Shown here: positions 39,894-48,622 of the stretch, piece by piece
Position numbering within the stretch: the first letter of the stretch is position 1
Layout of the letters: each line of letters starts with the position of its first letter
Source of the DNA: Spirosoma foliorum
Lineage (GTDB): Bacteria; Bacteroidota; Bacteroidia; Cytophagales; Spirosomataceae
Assembly: GCF_014117325.1 (NCBI RefSeq)
Contig: NZ_CP059732.1
Span: 2,617,001-2,681,000 of the forward strand
DNA length: 64,000 nt
Reading direction: 5' to 3'
The notes under the pieces: generated by a model
Seen by the model: the letters and a program-made list of their open reading frames with translations, nothing else
Database searches by the model: none
Told to the model about the DNA's origin: nothing
Translations under genes and position numbers: made by a program

Positions 39894-40223
39894 TTAGCGT
39901 AGATAGGTAGGTACTACATTGCGGAAGTTTAAAACCCCTTCTAGCTCTAGAATACGTTTGTCACTGATTATTTGCGATGATGGTTGGAAAGTGAGAGTTG
40001 CTAAATTCTGAATGAGCGTATCTTTTGTAATGGCAACAGGGTACTGTAAAGAAAGCAACTTTTTTTGGTCAATCTGGGCTTGTTGAATAGCCCAACTTCC
40101 AATAAGTTGTGGTCTGAGTTCATCAACGAATTTAACTGTCTGCTCAGTGGGAGACAAAAGCTCCTTCTGTTGACATTGGGAAAAGCAGAGCGAAGCGATC
40201 AAGATGGCGAAAAATAGTTTCAT
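39894..40223 (-). CDS. small lipoprotein, N-terminal part (probably frameshifted)
   Basis: Signal peptide with lipobox (FFAILIASLCFSQC, Cys at about 17). Mature part has FVDELRPQLIGSWAIQQAQI and LATLTFQPS, reminiscent of small Bacteroidota lipocalin-like lipoproteins that begin with 'L.G.W'. The frame ends NVVPTYLR and likely continues in 39671-39865, giving about 185 residues in total. Confidence 0.6.
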   Translation of the reverse strand: MKLFFAILIASLCFSQCQQKELLSPTEQTVKFVDELRPQLIGSWAIQQAQIDQKKLLSLQYPVAITKDTLIQNLATLTFQPSSQIISDKRILELEGVLNFRNVVPTYLR

Positions 40224-40396
40224 GGTTGAGATTTTAAAGAGGTAAATGCCGTTTTAAAGAAACAATATCCTAGAGATTAAATGGATTTTTTGCGAGATTT
40301 CCCTGGTTTGTTTATTAAGCGTAGTAACTTTTAAGCTCTCACCCGCCACGGCGAGTAGGTCGTGGCGGGTGACTTGGAGCGAACGATTCAGAACCG

Positions 40397-40669
40397 TTAT
40401 TTGCTTTGTGGCTGTAGATCATTGAAGCTAAACCTGGTACGTGAGTTTTTCCCCACTCCATATATCTGGATATACTCCCCGGTTTGGGTGTCTAGAATAA
40501 AACTCCCTGATGCACCCGTAACGGCTTGGTAGCGTCGATTCTCAGTCTTATCCTGTTCGGGTTGATTATTTGGCGAAGGCGTGAAATTAGCAAGTAGAAG
40601 AACCCCTAGTAGCGTTAGAGCACCCAGAAAAAACGAACGTAGGTCGATAGTAAAATGAAGCGTTTTCAT
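40397..40669 (-). CDS. small membrane-anchored protein
   Basis: 90 residues with one N-terminal membrane helix (SFFLGALTLLGVLLLANF) and a polar outside part ending in TGASGSFILDTQTGEYIQIYG. Such FILDTQTGE... proteins are frequent in Cytophagales; function unknown. Confidence 0.65.
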   Translation of the reverse strand: MKTLHFTIDLRSFFLGALTLLGVLLLANFTPSPNNQPEQDKTENRRYQAVTGASGSFILDTQTGEYIQIYGVGKNSRTRFSFNDLQPQSK

Positions 40670-41463
40670 CGTTGATTAGTTGGTTTATGTGTGCTTTTAA
40701 GGCAAAATACCTTTTACTTTACCCGTCAGATAAAGCAGAACAGCTAACCGTATTGGCCAAATTTCTTGTCTCATCTACTTGGACCTATTATTTCAAGCTG
40801 GCATAACCAGGAACAATTCTAAAAGCTTGTTTTAAAATAGATCAAGATTGATTAATAGTGGCTGATAGAGGAGGGCCACCAGTTACGTTTCGCCAATTTG
40901 TTAAAAGGATAGCCGATTCCATAGTCATTCATGTGCTAGCCGTTTAATAAACTAAACGAGTTGATCTAGAATTAAAAAGTAACCCTTTGCACTTACTCAA
41001 AGTCAAAAGAAGTATAAATAAAAATACCCGACGCAAATTGGCCGGGCGTTTTTGAACCTTCCTCTTTTTAACCAAAAATTATCTCAAACTTACGTTAGCC
41101 AGTGCAGAAAGGTTTTGTGTTGGCTAACTTTTTTATTGACTTATCAAAATAATCTGACTTCATATGGAATCAGATCCCGAAATGGTGATAAGTAATTCTG
41201 ATCATCTACGTAGATCCAGAATCAGAAATGGTAACAACTAGGATAGGAGAGAACACAGTTGATAAGCAGTTAAGTAAAGAGCTCATCAATAGTTTCAAAT
41301 GTTTGGAGTGTAAATAGAATTATCGATTTTTAATACCTTAATAGACATCAAATTTGTATAATTAAGTACTTTAATTGTATATTTTAATGAATTGATAGTC
41401 TACAAGAGGGTTATTTTCGTATTCTATTCGTGACCACTTTATGGAAATTGACATCTTAAGAGT
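40670..41463. other. intergenic region, one terminator seen
   Basis: No supported gene. GTTAGCCA (41094-41101) and TGGCTAAC (41121-41128) followed by Ts make a convincing Rho-independent terminator on the plus strand, but no gene that it would serve is obvious. AT-rich sequence before 41463 may hold promoters. Confidence 0.55.
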
Positions 41464-41655
41464 ATGGGATATGATCATCTTGGCACTAAGTTTTACCTAT
41501 TAATTCTTATCGTCACTTATGCAATCATTGTACTTGCCGTAGTTGCTATTGCCCCCCTTATCGTCTTATTTGCGCTAGGTAGAAAGCTCTCCTCACTAGT
41601 CAAGCGACTAGGGCAGTCATTTCAGCATGATTGGGCTGAACCCTCAGGCAACTAG
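41464..41655 (+). CDS. small membrane protein
   Basis: 63 residues: a short start, one or two joined hydrophobic segments (LLILIVTYAIIVLAVVAIAPLIV) and a basic/polar tail. Isolated in a gene-poor region; an AT-rich leader precedes it. Function unknown. The next 476 bases up to the tRNA show no gene. Confidence 0.5.
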   Translation: MGYDHLGTKFYLLILIVTYAIIVLAVVAIAPLIVLFALGRKLSSLVKRLGQSFQHDWAEPSGN

Positions 41656-42132
41656 CTAACACTTTCTCAACCTGATTGTCAGAAACAGGCATCAACTTGT
41701 ACTGAATAGGTATTTAAATTCAATTGTCGATACTACTATAAAGGCAAGTGGACGACATCTCCTTTAGCTATCCAGAAATCTATTAGCTTACTCATGGCTC
41801 AATACCAACCCGTTTAGGATGAACATGCAGATTTTGGCATAGTTATGTTTTCACCCTCTTCTTACCTAAGTGTATTATCTATTCGTTATAACCCGCTTCT
41901 AATAGAATCGACTTGCAAGCCATACCCATTGTTGTCGATGAAATAGTGAAATACAAAAAACTACTTACCATTTGTAGATAACCATCAAATTCGCTTATTT
42001 TGCGCTCCGTTTGGCATTCTAGAAGCAATTCTGATTCAAATTAGAGTTGCAGTTATTAAAATAGAAGACAAAAAGAAAGCTAAAGCAAATGGCATAACCA
42101 CCTCATAATTAACACGATGGGGTAAGACACAC

Positions 42133-42219
42133 AGAGAGGTGTCCGAGTGGTTGAAGGAGCACGCCTGGAAAGTGTGTATGCGGGCAACCGTATCGAGAGT
42201 TCGAATCTCTTCCTCTCTG
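42133..42219 (+). tRNA. tRNA-Ser (GGA anticodon)
   Basis: Acceptor arms AGAGAGG (42133-42139) and CCTCTCT (42212-42218) pair perfectly with discriminator G. The anticodon loop reads CT-GGA-AA; the long variable arm is typical of serine tRNA; the T-loop GTTCGAATC is present. CCA is not encoded in full. It reads UCC/UCU codons. A terminator follows 14 bases later. Such tRNA ends are common integration sites, but I did not find a repeated 3' end elsewhere in the window. Confidence 0.97.
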
Positions 42220-42233
42220 CATTGAAAAAAGGG

Positions 42234-42261
42234 CCTGCGCTGCATTAGCGCAGGTTTTTTT
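42234..42261 (+). terminator. Rho-independent terminator of the tRNA gene
   Basis: CCTGCGCT (42234-42241) and AGCGCAGG (42247-42254) with a 5-base loop followed by seven Ts. Confidence 0.93.
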
Positions 42262-42317
42262 GTACTTTCAAATATTTGGTACAACATAGGTACAACACGC
42301 TTGACATGCTTTTACAG

Positions 42318-42356
42318 GAAAGCCGCACTTGAATTAGGGAGCGGCTTTCTTTATTT
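42318..42356 (+). terminator. second terminator-like hairpin after the tRNA
   Basis: GAAAGCCGC (42318-42326) and GCGGCTTTC (42341-42349), perfect 9-bp arms, followed by TTTATTTTC. Between the two hairpins GGTACAACA occurs twice (about 42280 and 42292). Confidence 0.75.
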
Positions 42357-42562
42357 TCTAATCCCCTGGTTACAAAATCACATCTGCGGCTTACTATCAA
42401 GCAGTTACGAAAATCATAACAATGAAAATTAACTCACGTGGTCAATAGTAATGAAGAAACAAATAAAATATAAGGCTTATATTAGAGCTTAACTAAAATC
42501 ATTCACCTCGTTACGAACACGGGCATTTTATATAGTGGAATTAACCCTACTTCATAATACTG

Positions 42563-42832
42563 ATGCAAGTTATCTGTCTTGAAGATAAAGCCTTTTATGC
42601 TCTTATAGACGAGGTTATTACTCGGCTTAAGGAAAAACAAGGCACTGAACCGGAGAAATGGGTTTCTGGTGAACAGGCCATGCAATTACTCAATATTAAG
42701 TCTAAGACGACTTTACAAGCTTTGCGCGACGAAGGTAAAATTCGTTTTAGTCAGCCACAGAAAAAAATTATCCTTTACGACCGCCACTCGATTAATGTCT
42801 ATCTTGAAGAGAACGCTCGAAACACCTTTTAA
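42563..42832 (+). CDS. excisionase/HTH_17-type DNA-binding protein
   Basis: 89 residues. Residues about 31-75 give the winged helix of Bacteroidota mobile-element HTH proteins: WVSGEQAMQLLNIKSKTTLQ, then LRDEGKIRFSQPQKKIILYD and SINVYLE. It may control excision or mobilization of the element that begins here. Two bases separate it from the next gene. Confidence 0.8.
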   Translation: MQVICLEDKAFYALIDEVITRLKEKQGTEPEKWVSGEQAMQLLNIKSKTTLQALRDEGKIRFSQPQKKIILYDRHSINVYLEENARNTF

Positions 42833-42834
42833 CA

Positions 42835-43245
42835 ATGGAAGAACAGGAAGAAGACAAGGTTGATCCAGACTATTTAAGAGGATTTAACGAAGGATATATG
42901 CTCACTCAGCACAATCCTGAATTGGCTGAAACCTTAGCCAGTATCGACAGTGAATTTATTCGCCTTGCTGGTTTTAAAGCTGGTCGGGAACAATTTCAGA
43001 CAGAACAAGTACAAACTCAGCAAAAAGAAAATTTTGAACCTGATCGACAAGAAGCTCAGGATGCTATGTTTCAAACGGACGTATTTGCTCAACTTTATCG
43101 TCAGCAGACCCAAGCCAAAGATATAATTCAAACAACACAACCTCCGACGACCGGTCAACAGATACCCGAAGAAACGGGTGACCTATTTACTCAACTAAAA
43201 AAGAAACAGGAGCAGGGGCACAAAGGCCTTGATATTGAACCATGA
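42835..43245 (+). CDS. mobilization-associated protein with two DxFxQL motifs
   Basis: 136 residues, very Gln/Glu-rich and largely disordered. Two copies of a short motif are visible: DVFAQL (82-87) and DLFTQLKKK (116-124). The same motif occurs twice in the relaxase and twice in the 48623-49060 protein of the same element. The N-terminal half (DYLRGFNEGYMLTQHNPELA) is a helical domain seen in Bacteroidota mobile elements. Function unknown; likely a relaxosome or coupling accessory. Confidence 0.68.
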   Translation: MEEQEEDKVDPDYLRGFNEGYMLTQHNPELAETLASIDSEFIRLAGFKAGREQFQTEQVQTQQKENFEPDRQEAQDAMFQTDVFAQLYRQQTQAKDIIQTTQPPTTGQQIPEETGDLFTQLKKKQEQGHKGLDIEP

Positions 43246-43355
43246 ATAAATTAGTGTCTATGCATTTTAGTAATCGACATTGCCCGATGGCAATGCCCGC
43301 CGGACACATAGCGAAAATCAGAACTAACTAATAAATCTCATTCCACATAATATTC

Positions 43356-43703
43356 TCATGATTGTGGAATTTCGTAATCAAGAAAAATTTGATTAACGCT
43401 ATAATCGTAACGTATTTTAGCATTAAGTAGAAAATCTAGCAAGTCTTTTCCAGACACTTGTACTCTTACTTTGTGTCCTAAAACCAGACTTACCTGTACG
43501 ATATAGAATGGAAATCTTGTTCGCATAGGAGTTACAAGCAAATGGAATACATGTTGAGTGCTACCTTCCATTCCAGTAATACCTGCATTTAATTCATCAA
43601 TCTCAGCATCGTAATCGTTTACTTCTAACGATGAATATACACCATCGAACAGTTTACTTTTCAATATCAAAATTGTTCCTAATGCTACTTGTAGTGCGGA
43701 CAT
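43356..43703 (-). CDS. hypothetical cargo protein
   Basis: 115 residues, beta-rich with alternating hydrophobics (HVFHLLVTPMRTRFPFYIVQ) and an acidic EVNDYDAEIDELN stretch. Resembles needle- or type VI-like small tube domains only loosely; I do not assign it. AT-rich and single. Confidence 0.5.
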   Translation of the reverse strand: MSALQVALGTILILKSKLFDGVYSSLEVNDYDAEIDELNAGITGMEGSTQHVFHLLVTPMRTRFPFYIVQVSLVLGHKVRVQVSGKDLLDFLLNAKIRYDYSVNQIFLDYEIPQS

Positions 43704-43799
43704 ATGAAATGTTTTATAAAATTTAAGTTGTAGATTATAAATCTATTAGCAATTTAATTTAAGCTCTATCATACAACTTGCAAAGCCATTGCCATTTGA

Positions 43800-44504
43800 T
43801 TAATTAGTTTTTGCTTTCAGTGAGTTTACTAACCATACTCTTATTTTAGCTCTTAAATCTACGGGCGAATCGTACACTAAAACACGGACAGAACTCACAT
43901 CAAAAGGTATATCACTTACTGACTGAGCTACCATAAGAACTGTTTTATTAAGTGAATGGGCAATGCCTAATTCATAAAAAACATTAGGATTTCTACCAGT
44001 AATATCAGCAATAATTACTTTCGCTCTGACCATCATTTGAACTATATGCGGTAAAATAGCTGCTGATTCAACATTATCGTCGCTCCTTTTACATACCAAC
44101 CCAACATCTTCTACCGCTTTTTTGATGGTTGCATAAGTGAAGTCAAATTGATTATTAAAAGGCATTAGCACCATCACTAAAGTTTCGTCTAATTTTGCAT
44201 CTATATTAACGCCTAAGGAGTCAAAAAAATCCGCTTTCTTTAAATTGTTATTGTTGGGAGCTACAGCTTTTTGGGCTTCAATTAGAAGATGATTAACGTT
44301 CTCAAATCTTGTTTGAGATATCGATAATTGTTGTTGTAATTCGTTGATTTTTGTTTCTATAGACTGCCGATATAAATCATCTTTATACCTATCCACTTGC
44401 CTAACTAACCTCAAATTTTTGTAAGCGACTGATATAAGTGCAATCACTGCTATTAAAAATGCTGGTATAGCATAGATTATGAGGTCTTTAATGGGCGTGT
44501 CCAT
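43800..44504 (-). CDS. membrane-anchored nucleoside deoxyribosyltransferase/TIR-like protein
   Basis: 234 residues. One N-terminal membrane helix (AIPAFLIAVIALISVAY), a coiled coil (about 30-75) and a C-terminal alpha/beta domain with VMVLMPFNNQFDFTYATIKK, then VIIADITGRNPNVFYELGIA and IPFDVSSVRVLVYD. This is the widespread nucleotide-processing fold related to nucleoside 2-deoxyribosyltransferases and TIR-like effectors, with D-x-T-G and E-L-G-x-A-H near the active site. Overlaps the next membrane gene by 17 bases. A two-gene defence unit is plausible but unproven. Confidence 0.72.
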   Translation of the reverse strand: MDTPIKDLIIYAIPAFLIAVIALISVAYKNLRLVRQVDRYKDDLYRQSIETKINELQQQLSISQTRFENVNHLLIEAQKAVAPNNNNLKKADFFDSLGVNIDAKLDETLVMVLMPFNNQFDFTYATIKKAVEDVGLVCKRSDDNVESAAILPHIVQMMVRAKVIIADITGRNPNVFYELGIAHSLNKTVLMVAQSVSDIPFDVSSVRVLVYDSPVDLRAKIRVWLVNSLKAKTN

Positions 44505-44919
44505 AGAAATCTAAGATCATTAAAATGCTATTTACAAGCATTAATACTGTGAAGGATAAATTTACTATTGTCAGGCCTATGGCGATGTGAATTTCACGCT
44601 TTATAAACAGGACTGGAGTATGTTTCCAAATAATTATTGAAACAAACAAAAACAATATGTATATCATACATATGCCGAATGTTGAACCTGATTTATTCTG
44701 ATCCCCTAATAAAATAGTAGCATTAAATGATAAAGCCAAAAAACCAATCTGCACTGGTAAATATAAAAAAGCAGCCCATATTTTTACCAGATCAGTCTTT
44801 TCTGCTACGAAAATTTTCATTAGTAACTGAAGCAATAAAAGCGTAGAGGGAACTATCCACCTTACATTTTTGCCAACAAACTCCTCTATAGAATGATATA
44901 CCATCACGGCATTAGACAA
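44488..44919 (-). CDS. four-helix membrane partner of the TIR-like protein
   Basis: 143 residues with four hydrophobic segments (WIVPSTLLLLQLLMKIFV; AAFLYLPVQIGFLALSF; FGICMIYILFLFVSIIIW; IHIAIGLTIVNLSFTVLMLV). It precedes and overlaps the 43800 gene, so both are made together. It may be the membrane effector or scaffold. Confidence 0.62.
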   Translation of the reverse strand: MSNAVMVYHSIEEFVGKNVRWIVPSTLLLLQLLMKIFVAEKTDLVKIWAAFLYLPVQIGFLALSFNATILLGDQNKSGSTFGICMIYILFLFVSIIIWKHTPVLFIKREIHIAIGLTIVNLSFTVLMLVNSILMILDFYGHAH

Positions 44920-44956
44920 TATTAATTTTAAATATAGATCATCTGGGTTAAAATTA

Positions 44957-46666
44957 TCAATTTCTGAATGGATTTGGGCTAGCGTTCTGATTGATTTCCC
45001 AGTAAGGAATTTTCTTTAAACTGCCAGGTCTATCAACTCCTTTCACTTCCAGGATAATGTTTGGCCAGGCCATCACTTCTTGTGGTTCTAAAAGATATTT
45101 TTGCATCTCACGTGGAGAGCCGTCATGATTATTGCCAAGGAATTTTAAATCTTTCGGCATCCGTTTGGATAAATAGTCGGCTGTGAAATTGTCCCCAACT
45201 GCGAGGTAATGCCGCACAATGGCATTGTTGACGAATGTTTCCCACGAATTCGGATATAGGTTTTTCAATTGGGTCAAATCCTGCATAACAGGCCAGAGCG
45301 TGACATTGTAACCTGCCAGGAAACCAGCCGCTATTTCAAATTCTTTTAGTGCGCCAAGAGTTGGGAACTCATCCATCAGTAGCACGACTTTTCGCGCTGG
45401 GTTGTAATATTTAGTCAGACCTCTCATAATCGAACCGAAAAAAAGCCGAAGCCAGGCTTGACAACGGTCAAGATCGGCAGGGCTTAAGCACACAAACACC
45501 GCCGTTTTCTCTTTTGCGAGTGTTTTTAAATCAACGTCTGATGCAGACACCGAGTCTCGTAATTGTGTGTCTTTGAACACATCGGTTGCTGTTCTTACAG
45601 TGGAATAAATGCTTTCTACGGTTCGCCCGCCATCATTCAACATTTGTCCTGCAATGGCTCTTGCTTCGTCTTTAATGTCACCGTCAAAGGCTTCATTTTT
45701 TGACATCTGTTGCAGCAAGTCTGTCCGTTCAGTACCGGATAGGCGCAACCATTTATAAAGAGTGCGGAAATTCTTTGCCTCCACATCCTGGGTCATCATG
45801 TGTCGGATGTAGAGCGTCATATAATTTCGGGCGGATTTATCAAAGTAGTCATTCGCATGGCTCGTTTGAGGAACGAGTGCGAAAGAAATCATGTCTGCGT
45901 ATTTATCAAAGTCGGGGTCATTGCCGTTAAATAAATCGAATGGATTAAAGCGGGCGTTTCCAAACTGAGCGACTTCCGGTATAGCAAATGGGTTTACGGC
46001 CAAAACGTTATACCCGGCACTTTTTAGATAATTACCGGCTACCGCTAAATTCTCGCCTTTCGGATCAAGCACGACAAAAGATGGTGCGTCTGGCATCTTC
46101 AAATCGTCCGACAGCAGAGCTGGTAAGATGAGGTTTACACCTTTACCGCCACGAGAACCGCCAACTGTCATCATGTGGCCTTGACCATTCCACGTAAAAT
46201 GAGAGCCGACGTGTAGCCCTTTACCACGACCGCCTAATGACTTTTCTAATAATTCCGGTGAAGCCCATCCCTTTGCGCCATACGCTTGACGTACTTCATT
46301 CTTTTTTTCTTCTTGGAAAACATTGTCCGTATAGTGAGCAAAGTGATTCTTAAAATTATTGCCGATAAGAAAAATAATGCCGATACAAATAATAATAAAA
46401 GTAAGAAGCCATGCAGGGTGATTCTGCATATAGTCAAAACCAAGGCCCATCGTGCCTAGAATATAATAGAGCGCAAAACAAGCCAGAAAGACGAGCGCCC
46501 ATTGAAAAAATCCAACGGCACTTGATGCGTTAGAATCCTGACTGACGTCAATGTGGCGCTGGGAATAAAAGAATTTGTGCATCCACTGGGGGATGGTCTT
46601 TTTAAAGGAGATGTAGAAGATCCAGCCGAGGTAGGCAAAACAAGTCAGGAAAATCAGTGCAGACAT
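44957..46666 (-). CDS. type IV coupling protein (TraG/VirD4-like)
   Basis: 569 residues. Two membrane helices at about 54-75 and 86-103, then Walker A GGSRGGKG (169-176), FVVLDPKGEN and VVLLMDEFPTLG (Walker B) and the late VNNAIVRHYLAVGDN and LEPQEVMAW segments of VirD4 family proteins. It links the relaxosome to a type IV secretion channel and powers DNA transfer. No mating-pair genes are in the window, so the element would be mobilised by another conjugation system. Divergent from mobC across the candidate oriT. Confidence 0.93.
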   Translation of the reverse strand: MSALIFLTCFAYLGWIFYISFKKTIPQWMHKFFYSQRHIDVSQDSNASSAVGFFQWALVFLACFALYYILGTMGLGFDYMQNHPAWLLTFIIICIGIIFLIGNNFKNHFAHYTDNVFQEEKKNEVRQAYGAKGWASPELLEKSLGGRGKGLHVGSHFTWNGQGHMMTVGGSRGGKGVNLILPALLSDDLKMPDAPSFVVLDPKGENLAVAGNYLKSAGYNVLAVNPFAIPEVAQFGNARFNPFDLFNGNDPDFDKYADMISFALVPQTSHANDYFDKSARNYMTLYIRHMMTQDVEAKNFRTLYKWLRLSGTERTDLLQQMSKNEAFDGDIKDEARAIAGQMLNDGGRTVESIYSTVRTATDVFKDTQLRDSVSASDVDLKTLAKEKTAVFVCLSPADLDRCQAWLRLFFGSIMRGLTKYYNPARKVVLLMDEFPTLGALKEFEIAAGFLAGYNVTLWPVMQDLTQLKNLYPNSWETFVNNAIVRHYLAVGDNFTADYLSKRMPKDLKFLGNNHDGSPREMQKYLLEPQEVMAWPNIILEVKGVDRPGSLKKIPYWEINQNASPNPFRN

Positions 46667-46699
46667 ACAAAAAAGGTTAAAGGTGTGAAAGTCTGTAAT

Positions 46700-46986
46700 T
46701 TATGCATCTTGACTGCATGAAAAAAACGGGAATTTTCCCCTATTTTTTTGATGGTTTACGATTGGATCGTAGTGGTTCAGTTCTTTATTTTTGCCCTTAA
46801 AGTTCGCTTGAGCCAATTTGGCTTTGGGCCTACCTGGACAGTGTATGCAAGACATGTTTCTGTATATTAAAAACCCTCCTATGGTCGGGTTTTGACATCC
46901 AGAAACGGTCTTGGCAGGGGCAGGCGCTACGCCCTTTCCCCTGCACCCCAAACCCGTGTGGAGCTTCGCATCAATTATAAAAACGA
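46700..46986. other. candidate origin of transfer (oriT) between the coupling protein and mobC
   Basis: A 287-base non-coding gap between divergent transfer genes. It contains GCAGGGG (46914-46920) and CCCCTGC (46938-46944) arms with a nested GGCG-CTA-CGCC hairpin (46923-46933), and an AAAACCCG/CGGGTTTT pair flanking (about 46949 and 46885). MobC/relaxase operons usually have oriT just upstream. The nick site is not identified. Confidence 0.5.
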
Positions 46987-47367
46987 ATGGCACGCCCCAG
47001 GAAACCAGATGCACTACGCCGTGATATAAGCCGCTTGGTGCGCTTTACGGAAGCGGAAGACAAAGCATTATTGGCTAGAGCCAGCCTTGCTGGGATGAAC
47101 CCGAGTGAGTTTCTTCGTGATACGGCTTTAAAGCGACGTTTCACACCGAGACTACCTCTAGCTGAGGCTGATTTTTTGCTGTACGTGCGGGGTGAAATTG
47201 GCCGTGCGGGGAATAACCTAAACCAGTTGATGCAACAATTGACGACGGCCAATTCAAGCACAACAGCATACGCGACTCAAACCGTTTTAGATCAGCTTCA
47301 GGAGATCAATCAGGAAGTCCTTAAATTGCTTCGTCATGGCAGTTATTCGCGGGAAAGCCAGGGGTGA
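46987..47367 (+). CDS. mobC: MobC-family relaxosome accessory protein
   Basis: 126 residues. Starts with ARPRKPDALRRDISRLVRFT, a ribbon-helix-helix-like DNA-binding part, then ASLAGMNPSEFLRDTALKRR and the family end LYVRGEIGRAGNNLNQLMQQ. MobC binds oriT and helps open the strands for the relaxase. It overlaps the relaxase gene by 32 bases, the usual arrangement. Confidence 0.9.
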   Translation: MARPRKPDALRRDISRLVRFTEAEDKALLARASLAGMNPSEFLRDTALKRRFTPRLPLAEADFLLYVRGEIGRAGNNLNQLMQQLTTANSSTTAYATQTVLDQLQEINQEVLKLLRHGSYSRESQG

Positions 47368-48274
47368 TGGTAAACAACTAGCACGCTATTTATTGGCGCA
47401 ACGCGACAACGACGAGAAACCCCAGCTTTTACAGATGCGTGGTTTTGCCGATACTGATCCCGTAGATGCTCTGGTCAATGCGACCTTGGATGCCGCTGCC
47501 GTCAGCCGATCAAGCAAACCGTTTTATCATGGCATCATCAACCCGCGGGAAGGGGAGGCTATTTCCATGACAGCAGAACAGTGGGAATTTTCCGCTGACA
47601 TGATGGAAAAGCATTTACAGTATGAAGGTTTGCCTCGAATGATCGTCCGGCATCAAAAAGGTGGACGGGCGCATATCCATGTCGTCTGGTTTCGCTACGA
47701 CTATAATACGGGAAAGCTCAGGTCTGATACATATAATTTTTACAAACACAATGCAGCCCGTTTTGAAATTGAGAAAAAGTTAGGTCATGAACACACCAAT
47801 GCACGTCGTGATCGAACGCAGGAGCCGAGCCATAAACAGCGATTAACGGAGCTCTGGCGGGACAGTAGCAGCGCTGCCGATTTTGTCAGTCAGGCACAGG
47901 CAGCAGGCTATGAAATCGCCCAGGGCTTAGACCGCCATCCCTACCGGGTAATCACGCCAGAAGGTACGAGCATTGATCTCGTGCGTCAGCTTGATGGATA
48001 CCGGAAACGTGACGTGTACGAGCGATTTAAAAGGTACGACCTACCAACTGAGGCCCAGGCCCTCAAATCAGTTCAGGCACGTTCGCGGACGCAGAATGGA
48101 TCAAATGATGTGTTCCAGCAGCTTAAAGAACGCGATCGGCGCGGGCACTTAATGCAAGAAGGTACAGTCAATTCGGACACCCAATCCTACAACAGCGAGC
48201 GGGATATTTTCGAGCAACTGAAAGACAAACAGGTCAACCAAACCCGCAAACGAGATAGAGGGTTAGAACGCTAA
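47336..48274 (+). CDS. MOBP-type relaxase (mobilization protein A-like)
   Basis: 312 residues. Possible catalytic Tyr in LARYLLAQ (Y19); YHGIINPREGEAISMTAEQW and the metal-binding H-x-H in GRAHIHVVWFRYD (H113, H115) are the relaxase core. The start MAVIRGKARGDGKQLARYLL is typical of Bacteroidota plasmid relaxases. The C-terminal tail carries DVFQQLKER (258-266) and DIFEQLKDK (290-298). It nicks oriT and pilots the strand. Convergent with the 48271 gene. Confidence 0.9.
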   Translation: MAVIRGKARGDGKQLARYLLAQRDNDEKPQLLQMRGFADTDPVDALVNATLDAAAVSRSSKPFYHGIINPREGEAISMTAEQWEFSADMMEKHLQYEGLPRMIVRHQKGGRAHIHVVWFRYDYNTGKLRSDTYNFYKHNAARFEIEKKLGHEHTNARRDRTQEPSHKQRLTELWRDSSSAADFVSQAQAAGYEIAQGLDRHPYRVITPEGTSIDLVRQLDGYRKRDVYERFKRYDLPTEAQALKSVQARSRTQNGSNDVFQQLKERDRRGHLMQEGTVNSDTQSYNSERDIFEQLKDKQVNQTRKRDRGLER

Positions 48275-48555
48275 GGGGGTAAATCTGCATAGGTCAGTTC
48301 GCGCACAGCAAAGCCTTGCGATATGGCCTCATATTCAAGCCAATTTGTTAGCTCGCGTGTGCGGAAGCGTTCCGGTAGCCAAGGTCGGTTAAACAGTTCA
48401 TAGGTATAATGAATGGCGCGGTTATAATTCCACTTGTCGAGCGGGATTTTCTGTCTGTCCAGCCAGAATTCCAGCCAAGTGTGTAGGAAATTCCAGTTAT
48501 ACTGATCGTGCCAATTATCATTGGCCGCTTTTGGTTTGATGGCTTTTTTGTACAT
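48271..48555 (-). CDS. hypothetical mobile-element protein
   Basis: From the ATG at 48555: 94 residues, very Trp/Tyr-rich (NDNWHDQYNWNFLHTWLEFW). Its stop overlaps the relaxase stop region. Antisense to the transfer operon. No recognised domain. Confidence 0.55.
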   Translation of the reverse strand: MYKKAIKPKAANDNWHDQYNWNFLHTWLEFWLDRQKIPLDKWNYNRAIHYTYELFNRPWLPERFRTRELTNWLEYEAISQGFAVRELTYADLPP

Positions 48556-48622
48556 CGTGGCTAACCATATCACATATTCCCATAAGAATCAATAACTTTA
48601 AGCAACTCTTAACCAGATGATT

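Noticed and set aside
42133..42219. tRNA-Ser 3' end as attachment site of the mobilization element
   Set aside because: I could not find a second copy of the tRNA 3' end in the window and no tyrosine integrase is nearby.
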